Source: Prevotellaceae bacterium UBA6417
GTDB taxonomy: Bacteria > Bacteroidota > Bacteroidia > Bacteroidales > Bacteroidaceae
Direction: 5' to 3'
Assembly (NCBI GenBank): GCA_002439755.1
Contig: DJPH01000009.1
Coordinates: forward strand, 1-60,158
Length of the DNA: 60,158 bases
Numbering within the stretch: the stretch's first letter is position 1; each line of letters begins with the position of its first letter. Shown here piece by piece: positions 34,869 to 44,136 of this stretch. The position numbers were made by a program, and so were the translations under genes. Below the pieces are notes generated by a model that did not search any database, was not told the DNA's origin, and worked only from the letters and a program-made list of their open reading frames with translations.

Positions 34869-35807
34869 ATGGAAAGAATCAAAAGCCTTATACTGGGCTC
34901 GGGACCGGCAGGCTTTACCGCCGCCATCTACATAGGACGCGCCGGATTCAAGCCGGTTATTTACGAAGGACTGCAACCGGGCGGACAACTGACCACAACG
35001 ACCATCGTCGAAAACTTTCCCGGATTTCCGGAAGGCATCGATGCCAACGAACTGATGGACCGGATGCGCAAGCAAGCCCTGCGTTTCGGTGCCGAAATAC
35101 GTCCGAACATCGCCGTCAAAGCCGATTTGAGCAAACAGCCCTATCGCATTACGTTCGATGACGGCAGCGAAGTCGAAGCCGACAGCATTGTAATTGCAAC
35201 GGGAGCAACCGCCAAATACCTCGGACTGGCCGACGAAGAAAAATACAAGGGCGAAGGGGTCAGCGCATGCGCCACATGCGACGGATTCTTTTACAGAAAA
35301 AAGACAGTGGCCGTCGTAGGCGGAGGCGACACAGCCTGTGAAGAAGCCGAATACCTGTCAACATTAGCCAATAAGGTTTATCTCATCGTTCGAAAGCCCT
35401 ACCTGCGCGCTTCCGACATTATGCAAAAACGCGTAAAGGAGAATCCTAAAATCGAAATCCTCTTTGAAACCAACACCACCGGGCTTTTTGGCGAAAACGG
35501 CGTTGAAGGCGCACACGTAGTCTATCGGAAAGGCGAAGCCGACGAGAAAAAATACGACATAGCCATTGACGGTTTTTTCTTAGCCATCGGCCATAAGCCC
35601 AACAGCGATATCTTCAAGCCGCAAGTCAGGACAGATGAAGCCGGATACATACTAACCGAGGGAAGCAGCCCTCGCACTGGCATTGAAGGCATATTTGCCG
35701 CAGGCGATGTGGCCGACCCACACTACCGGCAGGCAATTACCGCAGCCGCATCGGGCTGTCGGGCAGGAATAGAGGCAAGCCAATATCTCCGCGAAACAAA
35801 CAAATGA
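34869..35807 (+). CDS. trxB: Thioredoxin reductase
   Basis: This 312-residue flavoprotein has the FAD motif GSGPAGFTAAIYIGRAG at the N-terminus, the redox pair CATC (Cys134, Cys137) and the NADPH motif VVGGGDTACEEAEYL (about 153-167), followed by GIFAAGDVADPHYRQ. It passes electrons from NADPH to thioredoxin. It starts 6 bases after lolA and overlaps the next gene by 4 bases. Confidence 0.97.
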   Translation: MERIKSLILGSGPAGFTAAIYIGRAGFKPVIYEGLQPGGQLTTTTIVENFPGFPEGIDANELMDRMRKQALRFGAEIRPNIAVKADLSKQPYRITFDDGSEVEADSIVIATGATAKYLGLADEEKYKGEGVSACATCDGFFYRKKTVAVVGGGDTACEEAEYLSTLANKVYLIVRKPYLRASDIMQKRVKENPKIEILFETNTTGLFGENGVEGAHVVYRKGEADEKKYDIAIDGFFLAIGHKPNSDIFKPQVRTDEAGYILTEGSSPRTGIEGIFAAGDVADPHYRQAITAAASGCRAGIEASQYLRETNK

Positions 35808-36286
35808 AAAAACTCAAGCTGCTATTCATCTGCCTCGGGAACATATGCCGTTCTCCGGCGGCACAAGGCATCATGCAGGCATTGGTCGACAAAAAAGGTC
35901 TACGTGAAAACTTTTTCATAGACTCAGCCGGTATCGGCAATTGGCATGCGGGACAATTGCCCGACAGAAGGATGCGTACATGCGGGGCACGCCACGGATA
36001 CGATTTCAACCACCGTGCACGGCAGTTCCGACCGGATGAAGACTTCAACAAATTCGATTACATTCTGGTCATGGACAATCAAAACTATAACGATATATGC
36101 GCCAAGGCACACGATGAAGCACAAAAGAGCAAGGTAAAAACCTTGGCTCATTACCTGTGCCATCATCCCGGGCAGCACGACATTCCCGACCCGTATTATG
36201 GCAACAGCTCAGATTTCGAATATGTAATCGAATTGCTCGAAGATGCCTGCACAGGTCTTCTGGAAAAGCTCACAGCCCACGCATAA
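35804..36286 (+). CDS. Low-molecular-weight protein tyrosine phosphatase
   Basis: This 160-residue enzyme has the P-loop C(X)5R as FICLGNICRSP (Cys10 nucleophile, Arg16) and the general-acid Asp in IPDPYYGN near residue 127. It removes phosphate from Tyr residues; in capsule systems such enzymes reset the Wzc kinase, but no kinase is seen in this window. ATGA overlap with trxB indicates coupled translation. Its last 17 bases overlap the convergent glycosyltransferase gene. Confidence 0.95.
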   Translation: MKKLKLLFICLGNICRSPAAQGIMQALVDKKGLRENFFIDSAGIGNWHAGQLPDRRMRTCGARHGYDFNHRARQFRPDEDFNKFDYILVMDNQNYNDICAKAHDEAQKSKVKTLAHYLCHHPGQHDIPDPYYGNSSDFEYVIELLEDACTGLLEKLTAHA

Positions 36287-37442
36287 GGCTGCGACGCTGC
36301 CTACGGCTTTTCAAACGGTAATAAAGATTGCAGAACGGCTGAACAAGATTATAGTACGGATACATAAAGTAATAGCGACTTCCGCCCAAAGTTGCCGAAG
36401 CCTTATTGAACAGTACATCGTCTAAAAGGATGAATATCAGCTCTGCTAAAGCGACGGCCGCAGCATAAATGTATTGCGTGCGCAACACAAACAATACAAT
36501 CAAAGCGGCAGCAGTCCACAATGGCAAGTGCCAGCACCAGCTCGACAGTCCCCACGCACAGCGTTCCTTACGGCCGCATGAACCCAGATAACGGGCCGAT
36601 TCGGCTTGAAAGAGTTTCATCGTGCGCCATTGATTCCCACGCAGCGGCGGCAGACGATGAACCCGTGTTTCTTTTCGTATAATGACCCCCGTTCGGCCGG
36701 GACGCGCCAAACTGTCGGCAAGTAGCACATCTTCGCCTCCAAGCAGACTGAGATTGGAAGAGAAGCCTCGATTGTCCAAAAACACACTTTTTCTGAAAGC
36801 GATATTACCTATGCAACCACCTATGGCTTTCCCATTTCGCCGTTTCGCCGATGCACGGAAAAAACGCATTTGACGCACCATATTATCAAGTGAATAGCGA
36901 TTGGAACGCCAAGTGCCGTCATCATCATAATCCGTATATCCCAATACAAAATCATGAGCTTCGTCGCAAGCAGCGGCAAGAAAGCCGAGCCTGTCGCTGC
37001 TGTCGCTAATGCAATCGCTTTCCGTAAGAACAATCCAATCGTGGCGCGCAGCCTTGACACCCAAGGTCACAGCCAACTTGGAACGGCTCACATAACGAGC
37101 CGTTTCGGGAAGAAAAGTGTGGTGCACGTGCGGGAAACTTTGCTCTATGCGTTTTATAACATCCGAAGCACCATCGACCGATGCATCATCGACTACAATT
37201 ATTTCAAATGCAGGATAGTTCTGCATTGCCAGCAGTTTCAAGTTGCGTTCCAAATCGTCTGCGCGGTTACGTATGATGACAACAACCGAAAGAGGGACAC
37301 TGCCATCGGCAGGATTCGTCGGAAAAGCGAAATGATATCCCCTCAATCTATATAAAGGGAAACGCAAACAGGCATATATAATCCACGATACCGCCAAAAG
37401 AACGACGGCAATAATAACAGGGTAATGCTCCAATATATTCAT
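36270..37442 (-). CDS. Membrane-bound family 2 glycosyltransferase
   Basis: This 390-residue protein has an N-terminal TM helix (VIIAVVLLAVSWIIYA), a GT-A domain with LSVVVIIRNRADDLERNL and VVDDASVDGA (donor and metal Asp), the acceptor-site region GGEDVLLADSLARPG, and two or three C-terminal TM helices (about 305-350). It likely adds sugars to a lipid or glycan at the membrane. Product unknown. It is convergent with ptp and is not clearly in an operon. Confidence 0.88.
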   Translation of the reverse strand: MNILEHYPVIIAVVLLAVSWIIYACLRFPLYRLRGYHFAFPTNPADGSVPLSVVVIIRNRADDLERNLKLLAMQNYPAFEIIVVDDASVDGASDVIKRIEQSFPHVHHTFLPETARYVSRSKLAVTLGVKAARHDWIVLTESDCISDSSDRLGFLAAACDEAHDFVLGYTDYDDDGTWRSNRYSLDNMVRQMRFFRASAKRRNGKAIGGCIGNIAFRKSVFLDNRGFSSNLSLLGGEDVLLADSLARPGRTGVIIRKETRVHRLPPLRGNQWRTMKLFQAESARYLGSCGRKERCAWGLSSWCWHLPLWTAAALIVLFVLRTQYIYAAAVALAELIFILLDDVLFNKASATLGGSRYYFMYPYYNLVQPFCNLYYRLKSRRQRRSLMRGL

Positions 37443-37471
37443 CTTATCGTTTAAAATCAGGCGTTACAGAT

Positions 37472-38248
37472 TCAGCAAGGACGCATAAGTCCGGCTCTTC
37501 TGCGGAATTCGGAACAAACAATGGCTGTTGCCACAGCAACGTTGAGGCTTTCGCTCGTAGCCCGTCCGGCAGGGAAACTCGGCACATAAAGGCGCTTTGA
37601 TATGCCGGCTGCAACGGCTTCGGATATTCCGCCGCCTTCGCTGCCCATCACAACAAAGCCTTGCTGCGTCAATGGTGTTTCATAAATGTCGGTTCCATCA
37701 AGAAAGGTGCCATAGACAGGCACCGCGGCATTTTGCACCAACAGCTCTTTCAGATTTACATTATATATATGTACGCGCGCCAAGGCTCCCATAGTAGCCT
37801 GCACGACTTTAGGGCCGTAGGCATCGGCCGTATCGACCGAACAAAATATGTCGGTTATCCCAAACCAATCGGCAATTCTTATTATCGTACCGACATTACC
37901 CGGATCCTGCACACCATCGAGAGCAAGACAAAGGCGTTCAGCAGCTATCTGCGATGAAGCAGTTACGGCATCGGGCTTGCGAAAAACGGCCAGAACCTCC
38001 TGCGGATGCTGCAGAAAGCTGACACGGCGCAATTCGTCCGATGAGACTTTATCGATTTCGCAATCATGACTTGTTCCAAGATGCACGCGTTCCAGCCATT
38101 CGGGCAACGCGGCAATATAGACACAAGAAAAAGCCGATAGCAACTCTCCTACCACTTTTGGCCCTTCGGCGACAAAAAGCCCCGAAGCATCCCTGTTTTT
38201 CTTTGCCGCCAATAAACGGATATTCTTGATACGGTTTTTACTAATCAT
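37472..38248 (-). CDS. SpoU/TrmH-family RNA 2'-O-methyltransferase
   Basis: About 258 residues. The N-terminal part is an L30e-like substrate-binding domain (FVAEGPKVVGELL), and the C-terminal SPOUT knot shows the three motifs, ALDGVQDPGNVGTIIRIADWFG, VMGSEGGGIS and VPSFPAGRATSESLNVAVA. It would 2'-O-methylate rRNA or tRNA using SAM. The ATG at 38248 (MISKNRIKNIR) is chosen because the promoter lies so close that the longer GTG start at 38272 would be at the mRNA 5' end. Confidence 0.93.
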   Translation of the reverse strand: MISKNRIKNIRLLAAKKNRDASGLFVAEGPKVVGELLSAFSCVYIAALPEWLERVHLGTSHDCEIDKVSSDELRRVSFLQHPQEVLAVFRKPDAVTASSQIAAERLCLALDGVQDPGNVGTIIRIADWFGITDIFCSVDTADAYGPKVVQATMGALARVHIYNVNLKELLVQNAAVPVYGTFLDGTDIYETPLTQQGFVVMGSEGGGISEAVAAGISKRLYVPSFPAGRATSESLNVAVATAIVCSEFRRRAGLMRPC

Positions 38249-38269
38249 GCCATTTTTGATATTTGCACG

Positions 38270-38277
38270 CAAAAGTA
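38270..38277 (-). promoter_or_regulatory. Promoter (-7 element) of the SpoU methyltransferase gene
   Basis: CAAAAGTA reads TACTTTTG on the - strand, 22 bases from the ATG at 38248. Confidence 0.65.
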
Positions 38278-38506
38278 CAACATCTATTCAATATTGAAAA
38301 GAAACCTCGCAAGCATATTTCCATTCTTCAGCAACTGCCAAACAAATTAAAACTGGCTTCCACCCCATTCCAAAACGCATGCAAATATCAAGGGACAATG
38401 ACCAAACAGAACAGGACTTCATATACATAAGCGCAAAATGAGCAGTATATCAACATTTTTTCATAGAAAAAAGAAGGTGAAGGCCTTTTTATATGGACAA
38501 AAAATG

Positions 38507-38514
38507 TAACTTTG
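38507..38514 (+). promoter_or_regulatory. HU gene promoter (-7 element)
   Basis: TAACTTTG lies 42 bases before the HU ATG at 38556. It excludes the upstream in-frame ATG at 38493 as a start. Confidence 0.7.
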
Positions 38515-38555
38515 CACTCCGTATAAATGAAAGTCACAGTAAAACATATCATAAA

Positions 38556-38828
38556 ATGACAAAAGCAGACATTGTAAACGAGATTTCCAAGAAGACAGGC
38601 GTTGATAAGGCGACTGTTTTAGTAACAGTTGAAGCATTCATGAGTGCAGTCAAGGATTCTTTGTCGAATGGTAAGAATGTATACCTGCGCGGTTTCGGCA
38701 GCTTCATTCTGAAAAGAAGAGCACCCAAAACAGCCCGCAATATCACAAAGAACACGACAATCATTATCCCCGAGCACAACATACCGGCATTCAAACCGGC
38801 AAAGAGCTTTGGCAACTTGGTAAGATAA
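38556..38828 (+). CDS. HU-family DNA-binding protein
   Basis: This 90-residue histone-like protein begins MTKADIVNEISKKTGVDK and has the DNA-bending arm region GFGSFILKRRAPKTARN and IPAFKPAKSF. It binds and bends DNA as a dimer. The start is set by the promoter, which leaves a 35-nt leader. Forty bases downstream is a 29-residue basic protein and then RNase G. Confidence 0.95.
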   Translation: MTKADIVNEISKKTGVDKATVLVTVEAFMSAVKDSLSNGKNVYLRGFGSFILKRRAPKTARNITKNTTIIIPEHNIPAFKPAKSFGNLVR

Positions 38829-38868
38829 GAGAATTGTCCATTATAATAAACCATTAAAATTTGAAGCC

Positions 38869-38958
38869 ATGCCAAGCGGAAAAAAGAAAAAAAGACACAA
38901 GATGTCTACACACAAGCGCAAAAAAAGACTGAGAAAAAACAGACACAAGAGCAAGTAA
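38869..38958 (+). CDS. 29-residue Lys/Arg-rich protein (COX24/AURKAIP1-like)
   Basis: The protein begins MPSGKKKKRHKMSTHKRKK and ends RLRKNRHKSK; about half its residues are Lys or Arg. It matches the small AURKAIP1/COX24-domain proteins of Bacteroidetes, whose mitochondrial relative is the small-subunit protein mS38, so a ribosomal role is likely. It lies between HU and rng. It is too short for routine gene finders, but the sequence is highly characteristic. Confidence 0.88.
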   Translation: MPSGKKKKRHKMSTHKRKKRLRKNRHKSK

Positions 38959-39057
38959 ACACATCAGCATAAATTGATAGAACAAATCTGAAACTCAAAG
39001 AATATGATTTCAGATTTGTTTTTTGTATATATAAACAAGAAAGACAAGTCTTCTTAC

Positions 39058-40647
39058 ATGACAAGAGAAATAATTGTAGACGTTCAACCCAAAGAGATTT
39101 CCATTGCACTTTTGGAAGACAAAAAGCTCGTGGAGCTGCAGAAAGAAGGGCAGGAAGAATCCTTTTCAGTGGGAAACATGTATATAGCCAAAGTTAAGAA
39201 ATTAATGCCCGGCTTGAATGCGTGTTTCGTTAATTTGGGGCATGAGCGCGATGCATTTTTACATTATCTTGACTTGGGCACTAATTTCTTGTCCTACCAA
39301 AAGTATCTGAAACAAGCCTTAAGCGACAGAAGAAAGCTGCCTTCCATCAGCAACTCGCCCGTATTGCCCATTTTGGAAAAAGACGGAAGCGTTCAAAACA
39401 CGCTCAAAGTCGGTCAGGAGCTGTTGGTGCAGATCATCAAGGAACCCATCTCCACAAAAGGGCCACGCCTCTCGTGCGAATTATCTTTTGCCGGAAGGTT
39501 TCTTGTGTTGATGCCGTTTAACGACAAGATTTCCGTATCGTCTAAAATACGTTCTTCAGCCGAACGCGCACGCTTAAAACAATTGCTGCAAAGCATCACT
39601 CCCAAGAACTTCGGTGTAATCGTAAGAACCGTAGCCGAAGGCAAACGTGTTGCGGAATTGGACAAAGAACTGAAAATACTTTTGAAGCGTTGGGAAACAA
39701 CTATCTCAAACGCTCAAAAAAGCAACAAACTTCCCAAGCTGATATACGAAGAAACCAGTCGCACTGTTGCCTTGTTGCGCGACTTATACAATCCTTCATT
39801 CGAAGCCATTCATGTTAACAACAAAAACACTTTCAATGAAGTCAAAGAGTATATCCAACTCATCGCACCGGGAAGCGAAAGCATTGTGAAATTGTATACC
39901 GGAGTTGTCCCCATCTTCGACAACTTCTCCATAACCAAACAGATAAAAGCTTTGTTCGGACGCACAGTAACCTACAAACACGGTGCGTATCTCATCATCG
40001 AACATACAGAAGCTTTACATGTTGTAGACGTAAACAGCGGAAATCGTTCAAAATCGGCAGAGGGGCAAGAAGAAAACGCACTCGACGTAAACCTCGGAGC
40101 TGCCGACGAACTGGCACGGCAATTGCGCTTGCGCGACATGGGCGGCATCATTGTTGTCGATTTCATCGATATGACCAAAGCAGAAAACCGGCAAAAGCTA
40201 TATGAACGGATGGTACAGAACATGCAGCAAGACCGCGCACGCCACAATATTCTGCCATTAAGCAAATTCGGTCTGATGCAGATTACCCGCCAGCGTGTGC
40301 GACCTGCCATGGATGTCAATGTCGACGAAACATGTCCTTCGTGCTTCGGTACAGGTGTTGTCAAATCGAGCATCCTTTTCACCGATACACTCAGCAGCAA
40401 AATCAACATTCTGGTAAACGAATTAGGCATAAAGCGCATCAAGCTACACGTACACCCCTATGTGGCTGCCTATATTAACAAAGGCATAATTTCCATCAAA
40501 AACAAATGGCAGCTAAAATACGGCCGTGGCCTGAAAATCATTCCGGATCAAAGCCTGGCTTTCCTCCAATATACATTCTATGATGAAGAAGGTCAGGAAA
40601 TCGATATGAAGGAAGAACAAGAAATGAAGTCTCACAAACCCAAATAA
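39058..40647 (+). CDS. rng: Ribonuclease G / E family
   Basis: This 529-residue endoribonuclease begins MTREIIVDVQPKEISIALLED. It has an S1 domain (about 35-125), the metal-binding and catalytic block HVVDVNSGNRS...GGIIVVDFIDM, and the zinc link CPSCFGTG near residue 425. It cleaves single-stranded AU-rich RNA in rRNA maturation and mRNA decay. It lacks the RNase E C-terminal scaffold. The ATG at 39058 is chosen because similarity begins there; an upstream ATG adds 18 odd residues. Confidence 0.95.
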   Translation: MTREIIVDVQPKEISIALLEDKKLVELQKEGQEESFSVGNMYIAKVKKLMPGLNACFVNLGHERDAFLHYLDLGTNFLSYQKYLKQALSDRRKLPSISNSPVLPILEKDGSVQNTLKVGQELLVQIIKEPISTKGPRLSCELSFAGRFLVLMPFNDKISVSSKIRSSAERARLKQLLQSITPKNFGVIVRTVAEGKRVAELDKELKILLKRWETTISNAQKSNKLPKLIYEETSRTVALLRDLYNPSFEAIHVNNKNTFNEVKEYIQLIAPGSESIVKLYTGVVPIFDNFSITKQIKALFGRTVTYKHGAYLIIEHTEALHVVDVNSGNRSKSAEGQEENALDVNLGAADELARQLRLRDMGGIIVVDFIDMTKAENRQKLYERMVQNMQQDRARHNILPLSKFGLMQITRQRVRPAMDVNVDETCPSCFGTGVVKSSILFTDTLSSKINILVNELGIKRIKLHVHPYVAAYINKGIISIKNKWQLKYGRGLKIIPDQSLAFLQYTFYDEEGQEIDMKEEQEMKSHKPK

Positions 40648-40685
40648 GTCTATGCCCATCAAGGGCGTTTACTTATTAAGCACAC

Positions 40686-40730
40686 AAAAAGACGGCCGCA
40701 ACGCTTCAAGAGCTATTCGACCGTCTTTTT
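40686..40730 (+). terminator. Terminator after rng
   Basis: AAAAAGACGG and CCGTCTTTTT form a stem extended by CG pairs, with a T-run on either strand, starting about 38 bases past the rng stop. It could work in both directions. Confidence 0.85.
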
Positions 40731-40759
40731 GTATTCAGGCAACGTCCTATAATATTACA

Positions 40760-40957
40760 ACCTCCATGATACTATATTAAAACCTCCCGGATACAATAAA
40801 CGAGCCTCTCACATTAAACATGGGAAGCTCTCAGATAGTATGTTGCAGTCTTCTATGTTTAATGTGAGAGGTTCCTATATTGTACATTGCAGTCTTCAAC
40901 AAAGTATTCGGGAACCTCAAAGCTTTGACAAGGACTCCTCTCAGATACCATTCGAAC
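40760..40957. repeat. Degenerate tandem array, nine units of exactly 22 bp
   Basis: Between the rng terminator and htpG, the sequence falls into nine consecutive 22-bp units starting at 40760, 40782, 40804, 40826, 40848, 40870, 40892, 40914 and 40936. Most begin with a variant of NCCTCY (ACCTCC, ACCTCC, GCCTCT, AGCTCT, GTCTTC, GGTTCC, GTCTTC, ACCTCA, TCCTCT), and several continue with CAGATA or GATAC. Within it, 40805-40821 and 40855-40871 are a perfect 17-bp inverted repeat, and TTGCAGTCTTC occurs twice 44 bases (two units) apart. Confidence 0.8.
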
Positions 40958-41058
40958 AACTTGGAATGCATGGAAGCCGCTGTCATTCTAAGCAGATGGT
41001 CTTTTGGCACACTATTTGCACTGACAACGTAAAACATATAACCAAAAAATCAAACAAT

Positions 41059-43116
41059 ATGCAGAAAGGTACCATTGGGGTAACGACAGACAATATATTC
41101 CCCGTCATAAAAAAGTTTTTATATAGCGACCACGAGATATTCCTTCGTGAAATAGTTTCGAATGCCGTTGACGCGACACAAAAATTGCGTATTCTCTCGC
41201 AACGCGGTGAAGTAAAAGGCGAACTCGGTGACTTGACCGTACATGTCAACATCGACAGGAAAAAGGGAACCATCACCGTAAGCGACCGCGGTATTGGTAT
41301 GACCGAAGAGGAAATCAACAAGTATATCAATCAGATTGCCTTTTCGGGAGCCAACGAATTTCTTGAAAAATACAAGAAAGACGATGCTGCTTCTATTATC
41401 GGACATTTCGGATTGGGATTCTACTCGGCATTTATGGTCAGCAAAAAGGTTGAAATCATCACTAAAAGCTATCAGGAAAATGCCAAAGCCATGAAATGGT
41501 CGTGCGACGGAACACCTGAGTTTCAAATGGAAGAGGCCCAAAAAGACGACCGCGGCACCGACATTGTACTTTACATTGACGATGAGAGCAAAGACTATCT
41601 CGAAAAGTACAAGATTCTCGAACTGTTGCGCAAATACTGCCGTTTCTTGCCCGTTGCCGTAGCATGCGGCAAAAAGACGGAATGGAAAGACGGAAAGGAA
41701 GTTGAAACCGATGAAGACAACATCATCAACGATGTCAATCCCATTTGGAAAAGAAAAGCCACAGAGCTCAAAGACGAAGACTACAAGAAGTTCTACCACG
41801 AACTCTATCCGGGCATGGACGAACCGCTCTTCTGGATACATCTCAATGTTGACTATCCTTTCAACCTGACAGGCGTTCTCTATTTCCCGAAAATAAAGAA
41901 CAACATCGATATTCATCGCAACAAAATACAGCTATATTGCAATCAGGTATTTGTTACCGATCAGGTAGACAACATCGTTCCGGAGTTTCTTACCCTGCTT
42001 CACGGTGTCATCGACTCGCCCGACATTCCTTTGAACGTCAGCCGCAGCTACCTGCAAAGCGATGCCAATGTGAAAAAGATATCCACATACATCACCAAAA
42101 AGGTGAGCGACCGCCTGCAAAGCATCTTCAAGGAAAACAGAAAAGACTTTGAAGAAAAATGGGACGACCTGAAACTTTTCATCAGCTACGGAATGCTGTC
42201 GCAGCCCGATTTCTATGAAAAAGCCAAGGATTACGCCCTTCTCAAGGATACAACCGGCAAGTATTTTACCTATGATGAATACAAAAAACTCATCGAAGGC
42301 AATCAGACCGACAAGGACAAGAATCTGGTATACTTGTACACCAATAATCCTGAAGAGCAATACAGCTACATAGAAGCTGCCAAGGAAAAGGGCTACAATG
42401 TGTTACTGATGGACGGCCAGCTCGACACGCCTCTTGTAGGACTTCTGGAAGAAAAGTTCAAGCAAAGTCGCTTCTGCCGCGTCGATGCCGATACAGTAGA
42501 ACGCCTCATTCCTCAAAAGGATGCCGCAAAGAGCGACCTTTCGGCCGAAGAAAGCGAGCACCTTACCGTCTTGTTCCGCAGTCAGATGCCCAAGATTGCA
42601 GGAAAAGAATTCCATTTTGAGACACAGGCACTCGGTGAAAACGCAGTTCCGTTGATCATCACACAGAACGAATTTTCACGCCGTATGAAAGAGATGAGCA
42701 AAATACAACAAGGTATGAGCTTCTACGGACAAATGCCCGACATGTATGCCGTAGTGCTCAACTCGGACCATCCCCTCGTCAAACGCATCATCGAAGATGC
42801 CGACAAGACTACGGCAGAGTCGCTCAACCCCATCGTTTCAGAATTGAAAGGACTTCATGCACGCTTGTCGGCCTTGAGACAACAGCAAAACAACAAAAAG
42901 GCCGAAGAGGTGACACAAGCCGAAAAAGACAGTGTCAAGGAATGCGAAAACAGCATTAAGGACGAAGAAGAAAAACGCAACAAGATTCTTTCCGACTACG
43001 GTAAAGACAATGCCATAGTGCATCAGTTGATTGACCTTGCATTGCTGCAAAACGGACTGTTGAAGGGCGAAGCTCTCAACAAATTCCTGAAGCGCAGCAT
43101 CAGCCTCATCAAATAA
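41059..43116 (+). CDS. htpG: Chaperone HtpG (Hsp90)
   Basis: This 685-residue Hsp90 begins MQKGTIGVTTDNIFP. The GHKL ATPase domain has LREIVSNAVDATQKLR, VSDRGIGMTEEEI and GHFGLGFYSAF; the middle domain has NVSRSYLQSD; the C-terminal dimerisation domain follows. It is a stress chaperone that remodels client proteins. The frame is open much further upstream through the 22-bp repeat array, but family similarity starts at the ATG at 41059. No clear TAnnTTTG element precedes it; a TATTTG near 41010 is a weaker match. Confidence 0.97.
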   Translation: MQKGTIGVTTDNIFPVIKKFLYSDHEIFLREIVSNAVDATQKLRILSQRGEVKGELGDLTVHVNIDRKKGTITVSDRGIGMTEEEINKYINQIAFSGANEFLEKYKKDDAASIIGHFGLGFYSAFMVSKKVEIITKSYQENAKAMKWSCDGTPEFQMEEAQKDDRGTDIVLYIDDESKDYLEKYKILELLRKYCRFLPVAVACGKKTEWKDGKEVETDEDNIINDVNPIWKRKATELKDEDYKKFYHELYPGMDEPLFWIHLNVDYPFNLTGVLYFPKIKNNIDIHRNKIQLYCNQVFVTDQVDNIVPEFLTLLHGVIDSPDIPLNVSRSYLQSDANVKKISTYITKKVSDRLQSIFKENRKDFEEKWDDLKLFISYGMLSQPDFYEKAKDYALLKDTTGKYFTYDEYKKLIEGNQTDKDKNLVYLYTNNPEEQYSYIEAAKEKGYNVLLMDGQLDTPLVGLLEEKFKQSRFCRVDADTVERLIPQKDAAKSDLSAEESEHLTVLFRSQMPKIAGKEFHFETQALGENAVPLIITQNEFSRRMKEMSKIQQGMSFYGQMPDMYAVVLNSDHPLVKRIIEDADKTTAESLNPIVSELKGLHARLSALRQQQNNKKAEEVTQAEKDSVKECENSIKDEEEKRNKILSDYGKDNAIVHQLIDLALLQNGLLKGEALNKFLKRSISLIK

Positions 43117-43146
43117 GAAGATTGTTAACGATTCTCTGACAATAGT

Positions 43147-43183
43147 AAAGCCGGTTTCCCGCAAGTTGGAAGCCGGCTTTTTT
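43147..43183 (+). terminator. htpG terminator
   Basis: AAAGCCGG and CCGGCTTT pair, with inner TTCC/GGAA pairing, followed by a TTT run, 30 bases after the htpG stop. Confidence 0.85.
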
Positions 43184-43266
43184 AGTTTTTGTAGAGCAAA
43201 TCTGACAGACTTAGCTCATTCTATTCTTACTTTACTTTCATCATGCACCGTCAGCCCCTGATTGAG

Positions 43267-44136
43267 TCAAAATGGTACTTGAACATAAACACACATTTCC
43301 TCATTAAGCATAAAGCAGTCTTTTGACTTATGTAATTCCTCAATATGAGTAAGCAGATTATTATAATTGTCCAGCTCCTCCATTTTCTCACGCCTTGTTT
43401 TGCTTAATTCACAGAATACTTTCTCCTGTTCCAAGCCTGCAAACCGTCGTCTACAAAGATTGGCAGCAATGCCTGTCGTGGAACTGCCACAAAAAGGGTC
43501 TAGAATCCAATCCCCAGAATTTGTCGAGGCAAGAATCATTCGAACTAAAAGGCGCAATGGCTTTTGTGTGGGATGCTTGCCACAAGTTTTTTCCCAACGA
43601 CCGATGGCAGGCATACGCCAAACGTCCGTCATTTGCTTACCGCTATTAAGTTCTTTCATCAGGCCATAATTAAACTTGTGAGGAACATTCTGCATCTTTC
43701 TTGCCCAAATGACAAACTCAGTAGAGTATTTGAAGTATCGGCATGAAATGTTGACGGGTGGATTCGTCTTTTCCCAAGTGATGACATTTAATATTTTATA
43801 GCCCAGTTCCGTCAAGCAATTAGCGACGGAAAAAATGTTATGGTAAGTACCGCTTATCCAAATTGTACCGTTGTCTTTCAGCTTATCACGGCACAAACGA
43901 AGCCATTCCATGTTGAATGCCATCATGTCATCTTGCGACTTTCCTTTGTCCCAATCTCCCTTATCCACACACACAACCTTTCCGCTCTGCAACGATATTC
44001 CACCATTGGAGAGGAAATAAGGAGGGTCGGCAAATATCATGTCAAACTTAAAGTCAAACTCTTTGAGAAGTTTTAGACAGTCACCATGTGCAAGAATGAA
44101 GTCTTTATTCGAAGATGTATAATAAGATTGTATCAT
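43267..44136 (-). CDS. DpnA-like adenine-N6 DNA methyltransferase
   Basis: This 289-residue protein closely resembles DpnA, the second methylase of the DpnII system: FADPPYFLSNGGIS (catalytic DPPY 37-40), VDKGDWDK, NGTIWISGTYHNI, KHPTQKP and the SAM-binding DPFCGSSTTGIAA. It is a beta-class enzyme expected to methylate A in GATC; DpnA also acts on single-stranded DNA. It is the last gene of the R-M operon and overlaps the small nuclease gene by 4 bases. With the Dam-type gene broken, it may be the only working protective methylase here. Confidence 0.93.
   Translation of the reverse strand: MIQSYYTSSNKDFILAHGDCLKLLKEFDFKFDMIFADPPYFLSNGGISLQSGKVVCVDKGDWDKGKSQDDMMAFNMEWLRLCRDKLKDNGTIWISGTYHNIFSVANCLTELGYKILNVITWEKTNPPVNISCRYFKYSTEFVIWARKMQNVPHKFNYGLMKELNSGKQMTDVWRMPAIGRWEKTCGKHPTQKPLRLLVRMILASTNSGDWILDPFCGSSTTGIAANLCRRRFAGLEQEKVFCELSKTRREKMEELDNYNNLLTHIEELHKSKDCFMLNEEMCVYVQVPF

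Noticed and set aside
38281..38506. Small RNA or gene between the SpoU methyltransferase and HU
   Set aside because: No reading frame, hairpin or conserved motif beyond the HU promoter is evident.
40760..40957. CRISPR array
   Set aside because: Units are contiguous with no spacers, are degenerate, and there are no cas genes nearby. The same applies to 52772-52966.
40840..41058. N-terminal extension of HtpG
   Set aside because: The open frame continues through the 22-bp repeat array, but similarity to Hsp90 starts at the ATG at 41059.
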